Origin: Dryocosmus kuriphilus
Taxonomy: Eukaryota; Arthropoda; Insecta; Hymenoptera; Cynipidae
Length of the DNA stretch: 64,000 nt
Reading direction: 5' to 3'
Assembly: GCA_038277395.1 (NCBI GenBank)
Contig: CM076191.1
Location: 94,112,822-94,176,821, forward strand
Below, piece after piece: positions 43,780-55,258 of this stretch. The stretch's first letter is position 1. Every line of letters starts with the position of its first letter. A program made the translations under genes and the position numbers. Under the pieces are notes generated by a model, which saw only the letters and a program-made list of their open reading frames with translations, was not told the DNA's origin and searched no databases.

Positions 43780-44878
43780 TGTGGATTCTCGACAGAGCTT
43801 GGTATGGTAGATTTTTTGCGCTTTTTCAAAATGTTTACGATCGTTTGACGCCTGAATTCTCTGTACCCGTCATTGCGTCGACTCGGCGAATAAAGTTGTA
43901 GTTTAAGTTTTCTCTATGTTGAGGAGCAGGTGATTGAAATCATGGTGGAGTGCTGACTCCTCCTCGAGAGTTATTCTGATAGGAATAGTCTGCATTTCTC
44001 GAACGTTCATTCGAATAATTTTGGTATTGATTGTAGGGCGTATAGGGTTGTTGATAGGGAGCATCGTAATTATTCGGATAATTAGAGAGTCCTAGGGAGT
44101 ATGGACGTTTTACTACTCCGGTAATATGTCGTTTTGAATCCGAGGCTGTATATGAGTCTGGGGAGGTCGCAAAACGAACATGCGGACTGGGGCTACGATC
44201 TCGTGATCCTGGATAATATGGTTGTTGATATCGTGAATCACGGTAAAAGCTAGTCAGCATTTGAGTGTGCAGTTGATGTCTAGATTCATATTCAAGCGCA
44301 ACTTTTAGTGCTGCTTCTAAATCTTTTGGATTACGTGCCTCAACCAGGCCTGATATGCTATCCGACAACCCGCGCTTGAATGCTTAGAAAGCACAGTCGT
44401 TTCATGGAGCTAACAATTGACCCACATTTTCATATCTGCCTTCGAGAGCTGCTTGAGCTCCTGATCTCAATAATACTACTCGATCAAAGAATTCACTGAC
44501 ATTTTCATCTCGGTGCATTCGGATGGTAGAGATTTCATGTATGTACCAAGAATACGATTTTCGCGGAGCAAAGCGCTGCTTTAAATGTGTGATCAATTCA
44601 TCGATACTATTAAACGTTTTTCCATGGGCACTGTCCCTAGCAGCACCCTTCAGCCTAGCTAAAACCGCTTTTATATATTGTTTTTCGCAATCGGGTGGTA
44701 CACTTGATTCTCCATTCACTATATCCTGAATAAAATCCCTAACGGGCATGCTTTTTCCGTCATATGTGGGAATATTCATCATTCCTTTTTGAGGTGCGAA
44801 ACATTCCGTCGTAGACGTGATCATAGCGTCACTGAGAGTACGAGAAGCATCGCCTCCGAAAGTTGTTTCATTAGGCAT
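43780..44878 (-). pseudogene. Element D gag
   Basis: The frame 44878-44402 starts MPNETTFGGDASRTLSDAM and contains capsid-like sequence (PTYDGKSMPVRDFIQDIVNG, HLKQRFAPRKSYSWYIHEIS, DENVSEFFDRVVLL). After a frame change at about 44400 the second frame (44368-43940) has ARNPKDLEAALKVALEYE and a C-terminal Tyr/Asn/Arg-rich tail (YNQYQNYSNERSRN). No CCHC knuckle is seen, as in several errantiviruses. Gag builds the particle. Confidence 0.8.
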
Positions 44879-46014
44879 TTTTGATGAAAATTTGTTTTAC
44901 TGATAATTAAAATGAACTTTTGTGCTTAAAACTCGGATATGAGCAATCTTAAACTTTTTGATATTTAATTTTATAAAATGATTCTATTTGTTAGGTGAGC
45001 CAAAGATTGAGTTCTATTCGTGTTAAATGTGGAACGCCGCTTTACTAACGTGAGTCACGTTTCACTGGTAACACGCAGTGACCTTGTAAAGTATGCTACC
45101 TACAGACTACTTGTCTAATTGCGCTGCAGATAGACGCTTGATTCTGGATTTAGAATTGTTGAATCTTTGAATTAAGCTTGTTTTATACTTCTAATTTTAA
45201 TGGTTTATGCGAAAGACTTTCGTGTTGTAATAAATTTTTCATTAGAATACTTATTTCGTTAACAGATTTTAGAATATGTTGATGTGAAATAAACGTAAGT
45301 GATTTGAATAAAGAGAAACGTTACTAAAGTGCATCAAACCCGACTTTCAGTAGATCATGCCGCGCTTGGTTAGACACCGTGCGTTCTTCATGCGAGAGTG
45401 CGGTGAACCTGAAGTGGTATAAGCGAATATGGTCAGCCTCAAGTTCGTTCACTCATGCAGTGCAGTGGCTTGAATAGAGCGCGTAACTCTTTCAGTGATG
45501 TAACTTATCAGAGGCAGACACGATGCGTGTGCCTGCACGAAACTTAGACTTTTCGATGCACTGTCTGCAGAGAACTTATGCTGCCTTTGACGCGAGATAT
45601 GAGGCTATCGCGCGGTGATTTAAATGCTTCAGTTTCTTTTCAACGACTCGACGATATTATTTTCGGTTTGCGTAGCGTTACAATATGAATGTCTCGTTGT
45701 TTTAAATCCTTCACTTGTACAATCTTGCTACAAAGAGTACATACAAGGTTAAATCAGGATAAATCGTAGGTTTATTGACGATGGTAGGGCTTGCGAATAC
45801 GCGAAGTATGCCAACGCCTAAAAGCACCTCGAACTTTGCTTTACCCCGAAGGTGGCCGCGCAACGAACCCAAAAAAGACTGATACTCTCGAGTGCTTGTA
45901 CAGATTATCTATCTTAATTCTACACTGAATTTAAATTTTGTTTTCAACACTGAACTTAGGTTTTCGAAATCTAATTTTTGATGTAAATTTAAAATTTACA
46001 ATTACAAAAGTGAC
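44879..46014 (-). other. Element D leader between 5' LTR and gag
   Basis: About 1.1 kb without coding potential. The part 45320-45640 is more GC-rich and might hold packaging structure, but nothing specific can be shown. Confidence 0.5.
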
Positions 46015-46032
46015 ATCCCACCGCTACCACCA
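46015..46032 (-). other. Element D primer-binding site candidate
   Basis: TGGTGGTAGCGGTGGGAT on the minus strand starts 8 bases after the 5' LTR end. It begins TGG as required for pairing to a tRNA CCA end and looks similar in form to the tRNA-Ser-type sites of several insect gypsy elements. The tRNA is not proven. Confidence 0.5.
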
Positions 46033-46040
46033 AAATCAGC

Positions 46041-47470
46041 TGTTACGTCCCGAGTTAAGGCAAAGGTAGTATGGAAATGGAAAAGTAGAAGAGGCTAGTA
46101 TCGCTGATTATTGTCAGGATGGTAAGTCCTGACCAATTATTTGTGTGGGATCGTTGTCACTTGTCAACCCTATGCGGATCGTTCGTGTGATTATAAATGA
46201 AAATAGAATACAGATATGTAGAGTAAAATGCGTTTATTACAACTAAGTAGAAAGAGAATAAAGATGAGGACAGATATATAGTTGTTACTTAAAATTTACC
46301 CTTTTTTTCAAAAGGGCGAGAGAGAGTTGTTTCGTCGCTTTTGTCCCTGTTCCGAGCTGACAATGATGAGGGCAGTTTACAGGGGTGGTTTATTCGTCGC
46401 TTGTATCCCTATCTCGAACTTGGCAACGGCGGGACCAATTCACAGGGGTAGTTTGTTCGTCGCTTGTATCCCTATCTCGAACTTGGCAACGGCGAGACCA
46501 ATTCACAGGGGTGGTTTAGCTAGAGTGAGAGGGGAGAGAACCGTAATCGAAATATCGCTTCCTTTCACCGATCGAGCGATACACGAACGTACTTCGACAG
46601 ATCGAATCCACTCGCAACTTCTTTTCCGGATATATACACTTTGATTTTAACCCGAAGTAGACTCTACTTTGTTTCTTGGCCGAAATCGAAGGGACTTTGT
46701 TCACTGATAGAATATTAATTGTAACTTGAAATTATTTATCCGATCACAGAGGACTACTTTTACAAGGTAACCACTTGTTACTTGAGGTTATTTAACTGAT
46801 CTCGGAGGGCTACATTCACAAGAAGAAATACTTAATAGTTGACCACTTTCTCTTGCTACCTGAGGTTGTTTAACTGATCACAGAAGACTACTTTTACAAA
46901 GTGATTACTAGTTACTTGGGGTTATTTAACTGATCATGGAGGACGACGTGTACAATGTAACTTTTCGGAACGTAAAGACGTCGATACCTCATCGAACGGG
47001 GGTTTTATAGGAGATCCATTCCCTTGTTGAGAGGGGATCTTTGCAAATCTGTATTATGGCACGCGCAGTTACAAATCTGTATTACGGCACGTTCGCTCAC
47101 AAATCTGTATTATAGCATGCGCGCTGACGTTGGCGCTTTTGGTTCTCGACCGGTTATTTGATATTACTCATATTTTCCCATTATCTTACCCTTTTAACTA
47201 CGGTATTTCTTAATTCTACGGTGACAAAAGAGAGCGCATTTTATGTGCTAACATTTATTCTTATGCTTTAATCCTTCTTAAATTATATGAGAGATTCTTC
47301 TCAGATGTACGTGTAATTTTTATAGTTTAATTGGCGAAATCTTATTGTTTCTACCTATCATACTAATTCCTTAAGCGCTAGTCCTTGATGAGCGGTTGTG
47401 CTTGTCTTTATTTCTGAACCTTATGGCGAGATTTTAAAATAAGCTGAAATTTAAAATCTGGGACACAACA
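46041..47470 (-). repeat. Element D 5' LTR
   Basis: It is 1430 bp, collinear with 31101-32529, and has the same three internal repeat sets. It is followed on the + side by the AATC target duplication. Confidence 0.9.
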
Positions 47471-49139
47471 AATCGAGTACAGTCATGGACTTTTATTGAC
47501 TCATTTTTTCCGTGTGTGAATGAATAAATGGATAACAAAATTATTATTATTATTTTTATTATTATTAATAATAGTTTTTATACAACTATTAAAAGCTCAA
47601 AAACTCACCTCTATGATTGTCTAGCTCTCTATAGAGATTACTGGTCAACCTTTGTGTTGTCTGAAGTCTGTTATTACTTAACAACTGCTGTTTTATGACA
47701 ACATACTGTTTATTAAAAATTATTTATTTCTTCACTTATTTGTGAAAATTCATGTGGTTTCATGATGATGTTAAATAAGTATTTTTTACACATAAATACA
47801 AATGTTTATAGTGCAAGTTTAAAACAGTAATTTCTTTATGAATTAATCTTTATTATTTTGGTTTGCTTTACTATCAGTCATTATTCATTGAAGGATACAG
47901 GTTGAAGGAAAGTTGAAAAATTTGTATACGCTAGACCACAGTACGCAAGATCGTATCGCATACAATCATTTGACTATAATAATCTGTGCAAACCTCTGAT
48001 TGACAGTATTTTCACTCTTTTTTTCTAATACGAAATAAATTCAATTTGAAAATTCTTGTCGAGTTTAAATTTTATTCATTGACTTATTTTGTTGTTATAT
48101 TATTTCATTAATAAAATACAAAAAATGGATACGGTGATTCGAAATTCTTCTTTTTAATTCCAAAGATCTTTTTCATGCCTCCCATATTTTACTTTTTATT
48201 TGATTTATATTGTAAAATATAGTAATTTTAGAATAAATTTCAGCAATATGTAATGGTGCATATTGTATGTAGGTAACATTATTATTGATATTGTTTATAC
48301 ACCATTCTCATGAACATAAATTGATAAAAGAAGATTTATATCTTTGTCAAATAGGTCCTCGAAAAATTATCAATTTTATGAAAGGAAACTGAAAACAAAC
48401 TAACTGCATAGATATAAACAAAGCACTACTATATTCCACAGCGGTTATATTATTTTATTATAACTTCATATGGTAATGAAATCCCACTAAAGACATTCAC
48501 GATAATGCAAAAACGTGTCCCAGTACAATTTTCGATGAAGTTTAGTAATGAGTGTTATCAAAGTAATATGAAAGCAATTGAAATAAATAGCTAGGAACGT
48601 CGGAAAGTAAATTGCGAGAGAAGAAAATTTTCAATATGTTTTGCGTTAGTTATGTTGCTAGTAGTTACGTTTAAAATTTACTTGTAGGTAATTTTTCAAA
48701 TTTTTTAAAAGACATTCGTTCTACAAGTACATGTTTGCAGGAAATTATTATAGAAAAATGATTACAGTAAGTTATTAAAGAAAAGTCAGTATAGGAATAA
48801 ATAATATTAAAATTGAAGTATTGAAGAATTCAATGCGAAAAATAGAGAAACTATAAATAATTGAAATATTTTAAACCACTAATATATGTGTGAAATCACA
48901 CAAAAATTTTCATCTTTATGAGAATCTTATTTCTTAAAGAACTCTGTTTAGAAACGCCTTAATGAGACTGAAATATTATCAGTATATTTTTTTATTCATA
49001 TATTTTGTTTCATATAACTGTAGGATTTAATTTTTCATTCATTTATAATTTCTCTACCTGTACTATTTCTTCCAAATATTCTAAAGCTTTTAAGTTCTAC
49101 AGACGCTCATATAATGAACATTGAACAAACTTAGGTTGA
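47471..49139. other. AT-rich intron sequence, no gene seen
   Basis: A TTA-type microsatellite lies at about 47541-47575. The remainder is typical AT-rich intron with no motif. Confidence 0.5.
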
Positions 49140-49524
49140 TTGAAACACAGGTAGGTATATACCGGTATAAACTGGCCTGCATCGGCCGCTGGAAGGTGTC
49201 TGCCTATTGCCAGAAATTTTTCGCACCGTTACCACATGACAGAGGCGAGAACGTCTACCTGGTACGTATAATACAGGTGTCAACTTGATGGAGGTGTCTA
49301 CGTGCATGGTGTGCCTACGTGGTATGGCGCACTAGCGCCAATGATATACACTCGAACTAGCAGGCCGATATTGTCGATAAACCATTGGCGAAGTCACCTC
49401 CGGGCATTTTTCGCCAAATAATGTTAAACGTCTTATAAAGTCAATTTACAAAGCGGAGGCGACGTTATATAGGAGGTGACAACGTCTACTGTATATGTAT
49501 CTTGAAGGCGACAACGTACAGTCT

Positions 49525-49525
<1 letters not shown>
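49140..49525. repeat. Repeated GGTGTCTACGTG-type motif patch
   Basis: A GC-richer patch with recurring blocks: GAGGCGAGAACGTCTACC, GGAGGTGTCTACGTG, GTGTGCCTACGTGG, GGAGGTGACAACGTCTAC and AGGCGACAACGTACAG. Spacing is irregular. No gene. Confidence 0.45.

Positions 49526-49528
<3 letters not shown>

Positions 49529-49560
<32 letters not shown>
49529..49560. repeat. (AT)16 microsatellite
   Basis: A pure AT dinucleotide run of 32 bases. Confidence 0.95.
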
Positions 49561-49562
<2 letters not shown>

Positions 49563-49564
49563 AT

Positions 49565-49675
49565 GCTCTGAATTACATGGGAGCACAATAGTCTCGCTAG
49601 TCAGGGGTCCAAAAGAATCAATAGATACTAATTCCAGTGGTCCTGTTAAGATTACGATTTTTAAGATAGCTAACC
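49565..49675 (-). pseudogene. Isolated gypsy integrase fragment
   Basis: The minus strand reads VILTGPLELVSIDSFGPLTS, the first-Asp region of a gypsy integrase like those of elements B and C. It is fused directly to an LTR-like sequence at 49676. Element C has its own integrase further right, so this is a piece of a second copy. Confidence 0.7.
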
Positions 49676-49947
49676 AAGAGTAATAACTTTGAATTTGACC
49701 TTTAACACGATTCTCTTGCGACTTTGGTGAAAGAAGTAGGATGTTCTCCCTACTACACCAGAGAGCAAGAGCTTGGTTGAGCTCACGACTCGCGCTCGAG
49801 GCGTCCTCCTCATTTTCCACTGTGCCTCGGCTTTTTATGGACTACCGACAACAACTCTCCCTCTGCACGCCCATGCATTCCTTCGAGTGGGTGCTCCTCG
49901 ACCTGCGCATTCATTCTGACGCCTTACACTATGTTACCGTGCTATTT
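49676..49947 (-). repeat. Element C 3' LTR (all or part)
   Basis: It matches 56649-56922 at about 88-90%, from AAGAGTAATAACTTT to GTTACCGTGCTA. Either the LTR is this short or the left copy is truncated. Confidence 0.65.
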
Positions 49948-50599
49948 TGAGGTGGTAATTTTTCTTATTGGTTCCTCTTTTTCTTTTCTTGGGGCCCATA
50001 TAGGGTTATTTGGTCCTTAACGCTGTTGCAGTCGACTGTAGCAGCATTTTCCTTGGCATGATTTCACTGCCTAGTATCCTGGTACCTGTTGGTTTTGCAG
50101 GCCTCCATATTCTTTTTCAACTGTATTCATTTTCTTTTGATCTCCATTTCTCGAATCTTTCATTAATGTATTCTCCTTCAGTGGCATAGGAATTGTCAAA
50201 TTTTTTTTATTGTCCTCTTCCAATGTACCTTCTTCGTTTGTTCACACTTTTTTCTACCTTAGTTCACTCCTGATTTTGTCCGTATTTATCCCCACAGTCT
50301 TCTTCCCGATTACTGTTTTTTATCTTTCTTCGTGGTTGTTTAGGTGGCAGGTGATTTGTCGCCATTTTTGTAGTGTAGCAGGTTTCCAGTGTTTCGATTT
50401 AATTAATTTCGTCCACTTTTTCCTTCACACTGAACCCCCACTGTATGGTGAGTGTCACTCACTTCAACTTGTGTCGTTGCGTCTGGCATGTTTTCTCTCG
50501 AGAGGATACTTTCTTACGGATTGGTCTATTCTAGCTTCCTTCCGGGTCTATCTTCCCTAGTTGAGGACCGTTATCCCCTCTTCTTATTTTACTTGTGGA
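49948..50599 (-). other. Element C region between integrase and LTR
   Basis: T-rich sequence. Open frames on the + strand here are low-complexity. No env-like frame is seen on the minus strand. Confidence 0.45.
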
Positions 50600-51530
50600 T
50601 CCTGTTATGTCCTCCACTCCTCCCTTAGGTATTCCCTCAAACTGTCGTCATGGTACTGCCCTCTTACCCTTCCCGTCTCGGGATCCTGCAAGATGTAAAC
50701 GGTGTCGTTTATCTTTTTCTGAATTTTGTACGGACCTTCATACAGCGGTAAGTATTTCATCATAGTTTCAGTCTGTGTGTTCGATACGTTCCATGCTTTT
50801 GTTAAAATCCAGTCACCGATGTCGACGTGAATGCCTTTCCTTTTTTTTATTAATTCTCCTTAATTTCTTCTCTCGTCTTTCTTTTATTGTCTCTTTAATT
50901 TTTTTATTTGTTCTAAGCGGTTCATATTTTCTACGACCTAATTAATCGGTGACAATTCATTACACCACCTTATGGGCTTTCTATGCCATAGAGCCTCAAA
51001 AGGTGTAATTCCAGTCGTCTTATGCGAAGATTCGTTTATGATAGACCCGATATTTTCAATTTGTGAGTGCCACGTTTTATGCTTATCTGCTTGCAGGAGC
51101 GTTCTAAATAGACGGGCCAGTTCTCTATTTATCCGCTCTACCATGTTAGCTTGGGGATGTCTAATCGATTTTAATATCATTTTGATTTACCTCTCTTCTA
51201 AAGCTAGAGTCCACTTTCTGCTTGTGAATTGTGTTCCCCTATCTGATAGTATTTTGATATGTTTTCCAATTTTTTCGACGAACATGTCTAGTTTTCTCTT
51301 AGCTGCCTCGCTAGTAGCCTTTTTTATTGCATATAATTCCACTTATTTTTTAAGGGTGTCCATCATGACTAAAATATGTTCATTTCCGTACTTCGAGCGG
51401 GTTAAGAGTCCAAAGGACTCAAGGGAAATTAATTCCAGAGGCTCTTTGGTAATACTGGCTTCTTTATTGCTTGTAACGGTGTAGTCCTGGTTTTATTTCT
51501 TTGACATGAATCGCATGAACTTACTGTCTT
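50600..51530 (-). pseudogene. Element C integrase, broken
   Basis: The first-Asp region near 51430 reads LISLESFG where the family has SIDxFG, so the first catalytic Asp may be Glu. The second Asp is in ILSDRGTQFTSRK near 51240. The frame 51180-50938 has PQANMVERINRELARLFRTL with the Glu. The C-terminal module YLPLYEGPYKIQKK lies near 50730. Several stops separate these. Confidence 0.75.
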
Positions 51531-51531
51531 A

Positions 51532-52150
51532 TTAACTTGCAAGTTTTGGATGATGAAAATATTCTTTCAAAAGTTGATGAATTTTCTCCGCTCCACCTTG
51601 TCCGTAGGAAACATGACACTCCCAGATTAGTGGTTTTGTTAATACTTGGGGAACATAGACTCTTTGACTGACTCCATTTTGATGATAAACAATTCCATTT
51701 TTCATTACATAGTGTTTTCTTTCCTGGGGATTTCTCAAAATTTCTCTTCTTTTTATATTAATTTCCAGGTCTTGTTGTTGTAGTTGTTCGATATATTGTA
51801 GATTTCTTCTGATTTCCTTACTCCTTTCGTAACTTAATGCGTTAATTGTTACTATTGTCTCTCTTTTGTTTCCCTTTTTATTTTCCTCCATGTGTAATCG
51901 ACTCAGCAGGTCGACCATAACATTATCCTTACCTGGTAGATATACGAACCTTATTTTATAGTCTTGTATCGCCAGAGTCCACCATGCGAGACGTTCATTG
52001 CCAAATTTACATGTTTTGAGAAAGGTAAGTGCCATATGGTCCATCCTATTAGTTGTATTAGCTCCCAGCAGGTAGTTCCGAAACTTCTGAAGGGCCCATA
52101 CTAAAGCGAGGAGCTCTTTTCTGTTGTAAAGTAAGTTAGTTCCGGGCCTT
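51532..52150 (-). pseudogene. Element C RNase H end and integrase zinc region
   Basis: The frame 52044-51532 starts within RNase H (DHMALTFLKTCKFGNERLAW), passes the conserved YLPGKDNVMVDLLSRLH and a long charged linker, and enters the integrase N-terminal domain (ECHVSYGQGGAEKIHQLL), in which His is followed by a GQ-x-G rather than GH-x-G. The N-terminal part of RNase H is degraded between 52050 and 52400. Confidence 0.75.
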
Positions 52151-52417
52151 TAAAAGTTTTACTAGCAGGAGTTATGGTTTTTTTTTATTTGGGTCATTTA
52201 ATTGATATAATACTGCTCCAAGTGCGTGACCACTGGCATCCGTCTCAAGAAAATAATCCTTATGTGGGTCTGGCAAATAGAGAAGTACGGACTGGCAAAA
52301 TAAATTGTTTACTTTTTCAAAGCTTTTCTAAATGTCCTCGTCCCATTTCCAAGTGACTCCTTTCTTTATTAATTTTAGAAGTGGTATCCTGTTTGCGTGT
52401 TTATTGTTAAATTTGGA

Positions 52418-53100
52418 TTAGAAGTTAGTTAATCCAAGGAATCCTCTGAGTTGTTTCACATTTTTAGGTTGTGGAAAGTTAGTGATACTCTCGATTTTTT
52501 CAGGATCGGGCTTAATACCCTCATTTGTGAGAATAAACCATAGGAACCTCGTTTGTTTTTCGAAAAAATGTGACTTGGCCAAATTTAGAGTTAAATTTTC
52601 CTCCAGTAAATTTTTTAAAAGTTCCTCTAGATGTTGTAGGTATTGTAACTTAGATTCTGAAGTGATCAGAGTATCATCAACAAAATATATGAAGTGATCC
52701 CCTATTCCTCTTAAAACATTGTCCAGACCTCTTACTAAAGCAGCTGTACTCGTCTTCAGTCCAAATGGAGCAACTTGAAATTCATAGCTTTTCCCTTTAT
52801 GTTGAAAGGCAGTGTATTGTTTAGATTCGGGGTGTAACGGCACTTGCCAAAAGCTGCTAGTCATGTCTATGTTGGACACGATGTTCATGCCTTTACATTT
52901 TTGAAAGAGTATATCTGCTGGTTCTGGACATTTCCAGTCTTCAATTAAAATTTCATTTAATTTTCTGGCATCCAGGCATAGTCTCACGGTGCCATATTTT
53001 TTTATAACTGGCATTATGGGATTAATATAAGGACTTTTCGATCGTTGAATAATGTCGCGCTCCAGCCTTCTCTGAATTTCTTCATCTACTTTTGTCTATA
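52418..53100 (-). pseudogene. Element C reverse transcriptase
   Basis: The frame 53014-52418 holds most of the palm: TVRLCLDARKLNEILIEDWK, SFWQVPLHPESKQYTAFQH, IYFVDDTLITSES (FVDD catalytic box) and PKNVKQLRGFLGLTNF. The fingers start lies in a different frame in 53086-53150 (GRSYPIPIAYRQK). The catalytic residues are intact; the frame change at about 53050-53090 breaks the protein. Confidence 0.85.
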
Positions 53101-53925
53101 CGCAATAGGTATTGGGTAGCTCCTACCAATAAACGATTGTCCTTCTTTTACTTTTAAAAGATGTTCATATGAGGTTAGTCTCCTTGGCCGTTTCTTAAAA
53201 GCTTCTTTATGTTTCCATAGGAGGTTCTTGAGTCGCCCTTTTATAATTGGATTTAGATTGATATTTTCTTCAGTTTTTTCACCTATTGCTTTCCAGTTGA
53301 TTTCTAGGTCTATCTCTTTCTTATTTGTCGGTGGTCTATTCTGTTTAGCGGAGTCATCTTGTGTCAAATACGCACTTTCTAAGAAGTGGATTTGACAAGT
53401 GTCTTCTTGAGAATTTGTGTCATTTTCCATTGTTATTTTAATGGAAGATTTTCCTTCAGGATAGGGAAATGTCAAAGTTTTTGTGTCAAGTTCAACTTTA
53501 GTTCTGAGCTTACTTAACATATCAACTCCAATAATACATGACCTCGATAGTTTAGGTACTTTGAGAAAAGATATTTGTAGATTATTATCTGGTAGTTACA
53601 CGTTCACATATATCTGTTTACTCAAACGAACAGCTCTTCTCCCAATAGGACCTGCTACGGCTACTTCTAAAACTGGTAGTTTGAGGTAGTTTTCAAACCT
53701 CTCTTTGTTATTGTTGACGAATTCTTCTGAGATACACGTGACTTCTGCTCCCGTGTCAATTAATGCTTTCGTTAGAATTCCTCCTATTCGTAAGTTTGCC
53801 GTATAGCATCGCGATCTTTCCTTTGGAGTTTGTTCGGTAGTTTCTTCCATCAAGTCCGTCCGTGTATTCTGTAACATGTTTGTAAAGAGGATTATTTCCG
53901 GTACCACGTCATGCTGTTTCTTCAC
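53086..53925 (-). pseudogene. Element C protease and RT start
   Basis: The frame 53925-53596 has KALIDTGAEVTCISEEFVNN with the protease DTG active site. The frame 53520-53086 continues with LDTKTLTFPYPEGKSSIKI and a linker into RT. A stop between them (about 53550-53600) splits the domain. Confidence 0.8.
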
Positions 53926-53933
53926 ACCCTTTT

Positions 53934-55258
53934 CTATTGTCGTGGTACACCTTCGTTTCCCATTATATCACTACATACTTCAATTTCTTCCTCCCGCTGT
54001 TCGTGAATAGAGTTTTCTTCTAACTCAATATTTTTGTACTCGATATTGTTGCTGTGGGTTTCTTGTGCGGTGATTTTTCCAATTCCTTCCTTGCCTCCCA
54101 GATCCTGGAATTTTTCTCTGTATTTGGTTTCCCGCAGTGTTGTTGGCGTTGTTTGGTCCATTATTGTTTATCCATGGATAATCTTGATTCTTACTGCCCT
54201 GCCCCCTACCTTGTTATGTTCTCCACATTCCTTGTTGTGGGTTACTAGTTCGCATTTCATTGTTGTAGGGCGTTTCTGTTCTCGAGTCTCTCTAATTTCT
54301 ATTTTCAACTTTTCTATTATTTGTCTCGGCAATTCTATCAAAGTCCTCTAATAGTTTGATTACACACTCAAACGTTCGAACCCGTCTTCCTACTATCGCA
54401 TATTTAATTTCCTCTCCAAAATGTCTGGCAAACTTTTGGATAATTTCATTCGATATGAGTGGTGGGTGGAGTTCTTTTACTTCAGCATATAACTTCGTTG
54501 CATAGTCCGTTCTTGATTGATCCTTGTCTGATTGATATTTTCCAAACTCAAGCCTTTTTTAACCTCATGTTGATGGTGTTCATTCCAAAAAACGTTCTCC
54601 TGAAATTTTTCTATAAATTCCTCAAAATTTGTAGTGGTGTTTTTGATGATTTGCCACCAGTCCTCGGGAGAACTTGTTAATGATCGCTCTAAAAGATACC
54701 CTATGTCTTGATCTCTCGGTTTGACCGCTCTCCAATTTTGCTTCATTTGGTTAATATATCTCATGGGGTTGCTCTGTTCGTTAAATTATGGTAGGACATA
54801 TTTTATTTTGGGTCCTCTTGGGGTTGTCTCTGTATCCTCTCTCCTTTCTCGTTCATTTATCGTTTCGATGATCTTGTTTTGTTTTATCGCAATTGTGTTT
54901 ACTTGTGTTTCTATTTGAGTGTTTCTTTCTTCTAAACTTTGTGTAGCTGTCACCACTATTTCTAATAACCTGCTCACATGGTTTTGGATTGCATTTATTT
55001 TCTTCTGTATCTCTTTCTCCTTTTCACTCTCCTGTTTTTCTCTCTCTCTTGCTTCTCTTCTTCATATTTCAAATGTATCTTGCTTTCTAGTGCACTTAGT
55101 TTCCTTTCAATTATTTCCCAAATCTGCTCATCTCCTCGTTCGTTTAGTTTTCTTCTTTCTGCTTCTGCTTCCATATTGGTTGTGGCTTTGTCTAATTCCA
55201 TCGTGTCTATTTCTTCTTTATTTCGTATTTTTGAAGATCTCGGATTCGGTCGGCTCAT
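53934..55258 (-). pseudogene. Element C gag
   Basis: Four frames in order: 55258-54995 starts MSRPNPRSSKIRNKEEID and is a Glu/Lys/Arg coiled coil; 54977-54786 has LEIVVTATQSLEERNTQIE and GPKIKYVLP; 54764-54477 has RYINQMKQNWRAVKPRDQDI and PEDWWQIIKN; 54161-53934 is an acidic C-terminus. The capsid-type part matches that of B. Frames are separated by small shifts. Confidence 0.75.

Larger units (their letters stand above)
31101..47470 (-). mobile_element. Element D: env-bearing endogenous retrovirus, 16.4 kb
   Basis: This is a complete minus-strand provirus. Both LTRs (1429 and 1430 bp) run TGTTATG/TGTTGTG...CGTAACA in element direction, and the flanks carry a perfect 4-bp duplication, AATC (31097-31100 and 47471-47474). 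LTRs differ by only about 3-5% by eye, so it is the youngest large element here. Order: 5' LTR, primer site, gag, protease-RT-RNase H, long linker, integrase, small extra ORF, env, about 3.5 kb with antisense frames, purine tract, 3' LTR. This is a gypsy/errantivirus-like plan but about twice the usual length. Several genes carry stops or frameshifts, so this copy is defective. Confidence 0.9.

Noticed and set aside
49529..49560. (AT)16 as a TATA promoter
   Set aside because: It is a plain microsatellite with no gene start near it.
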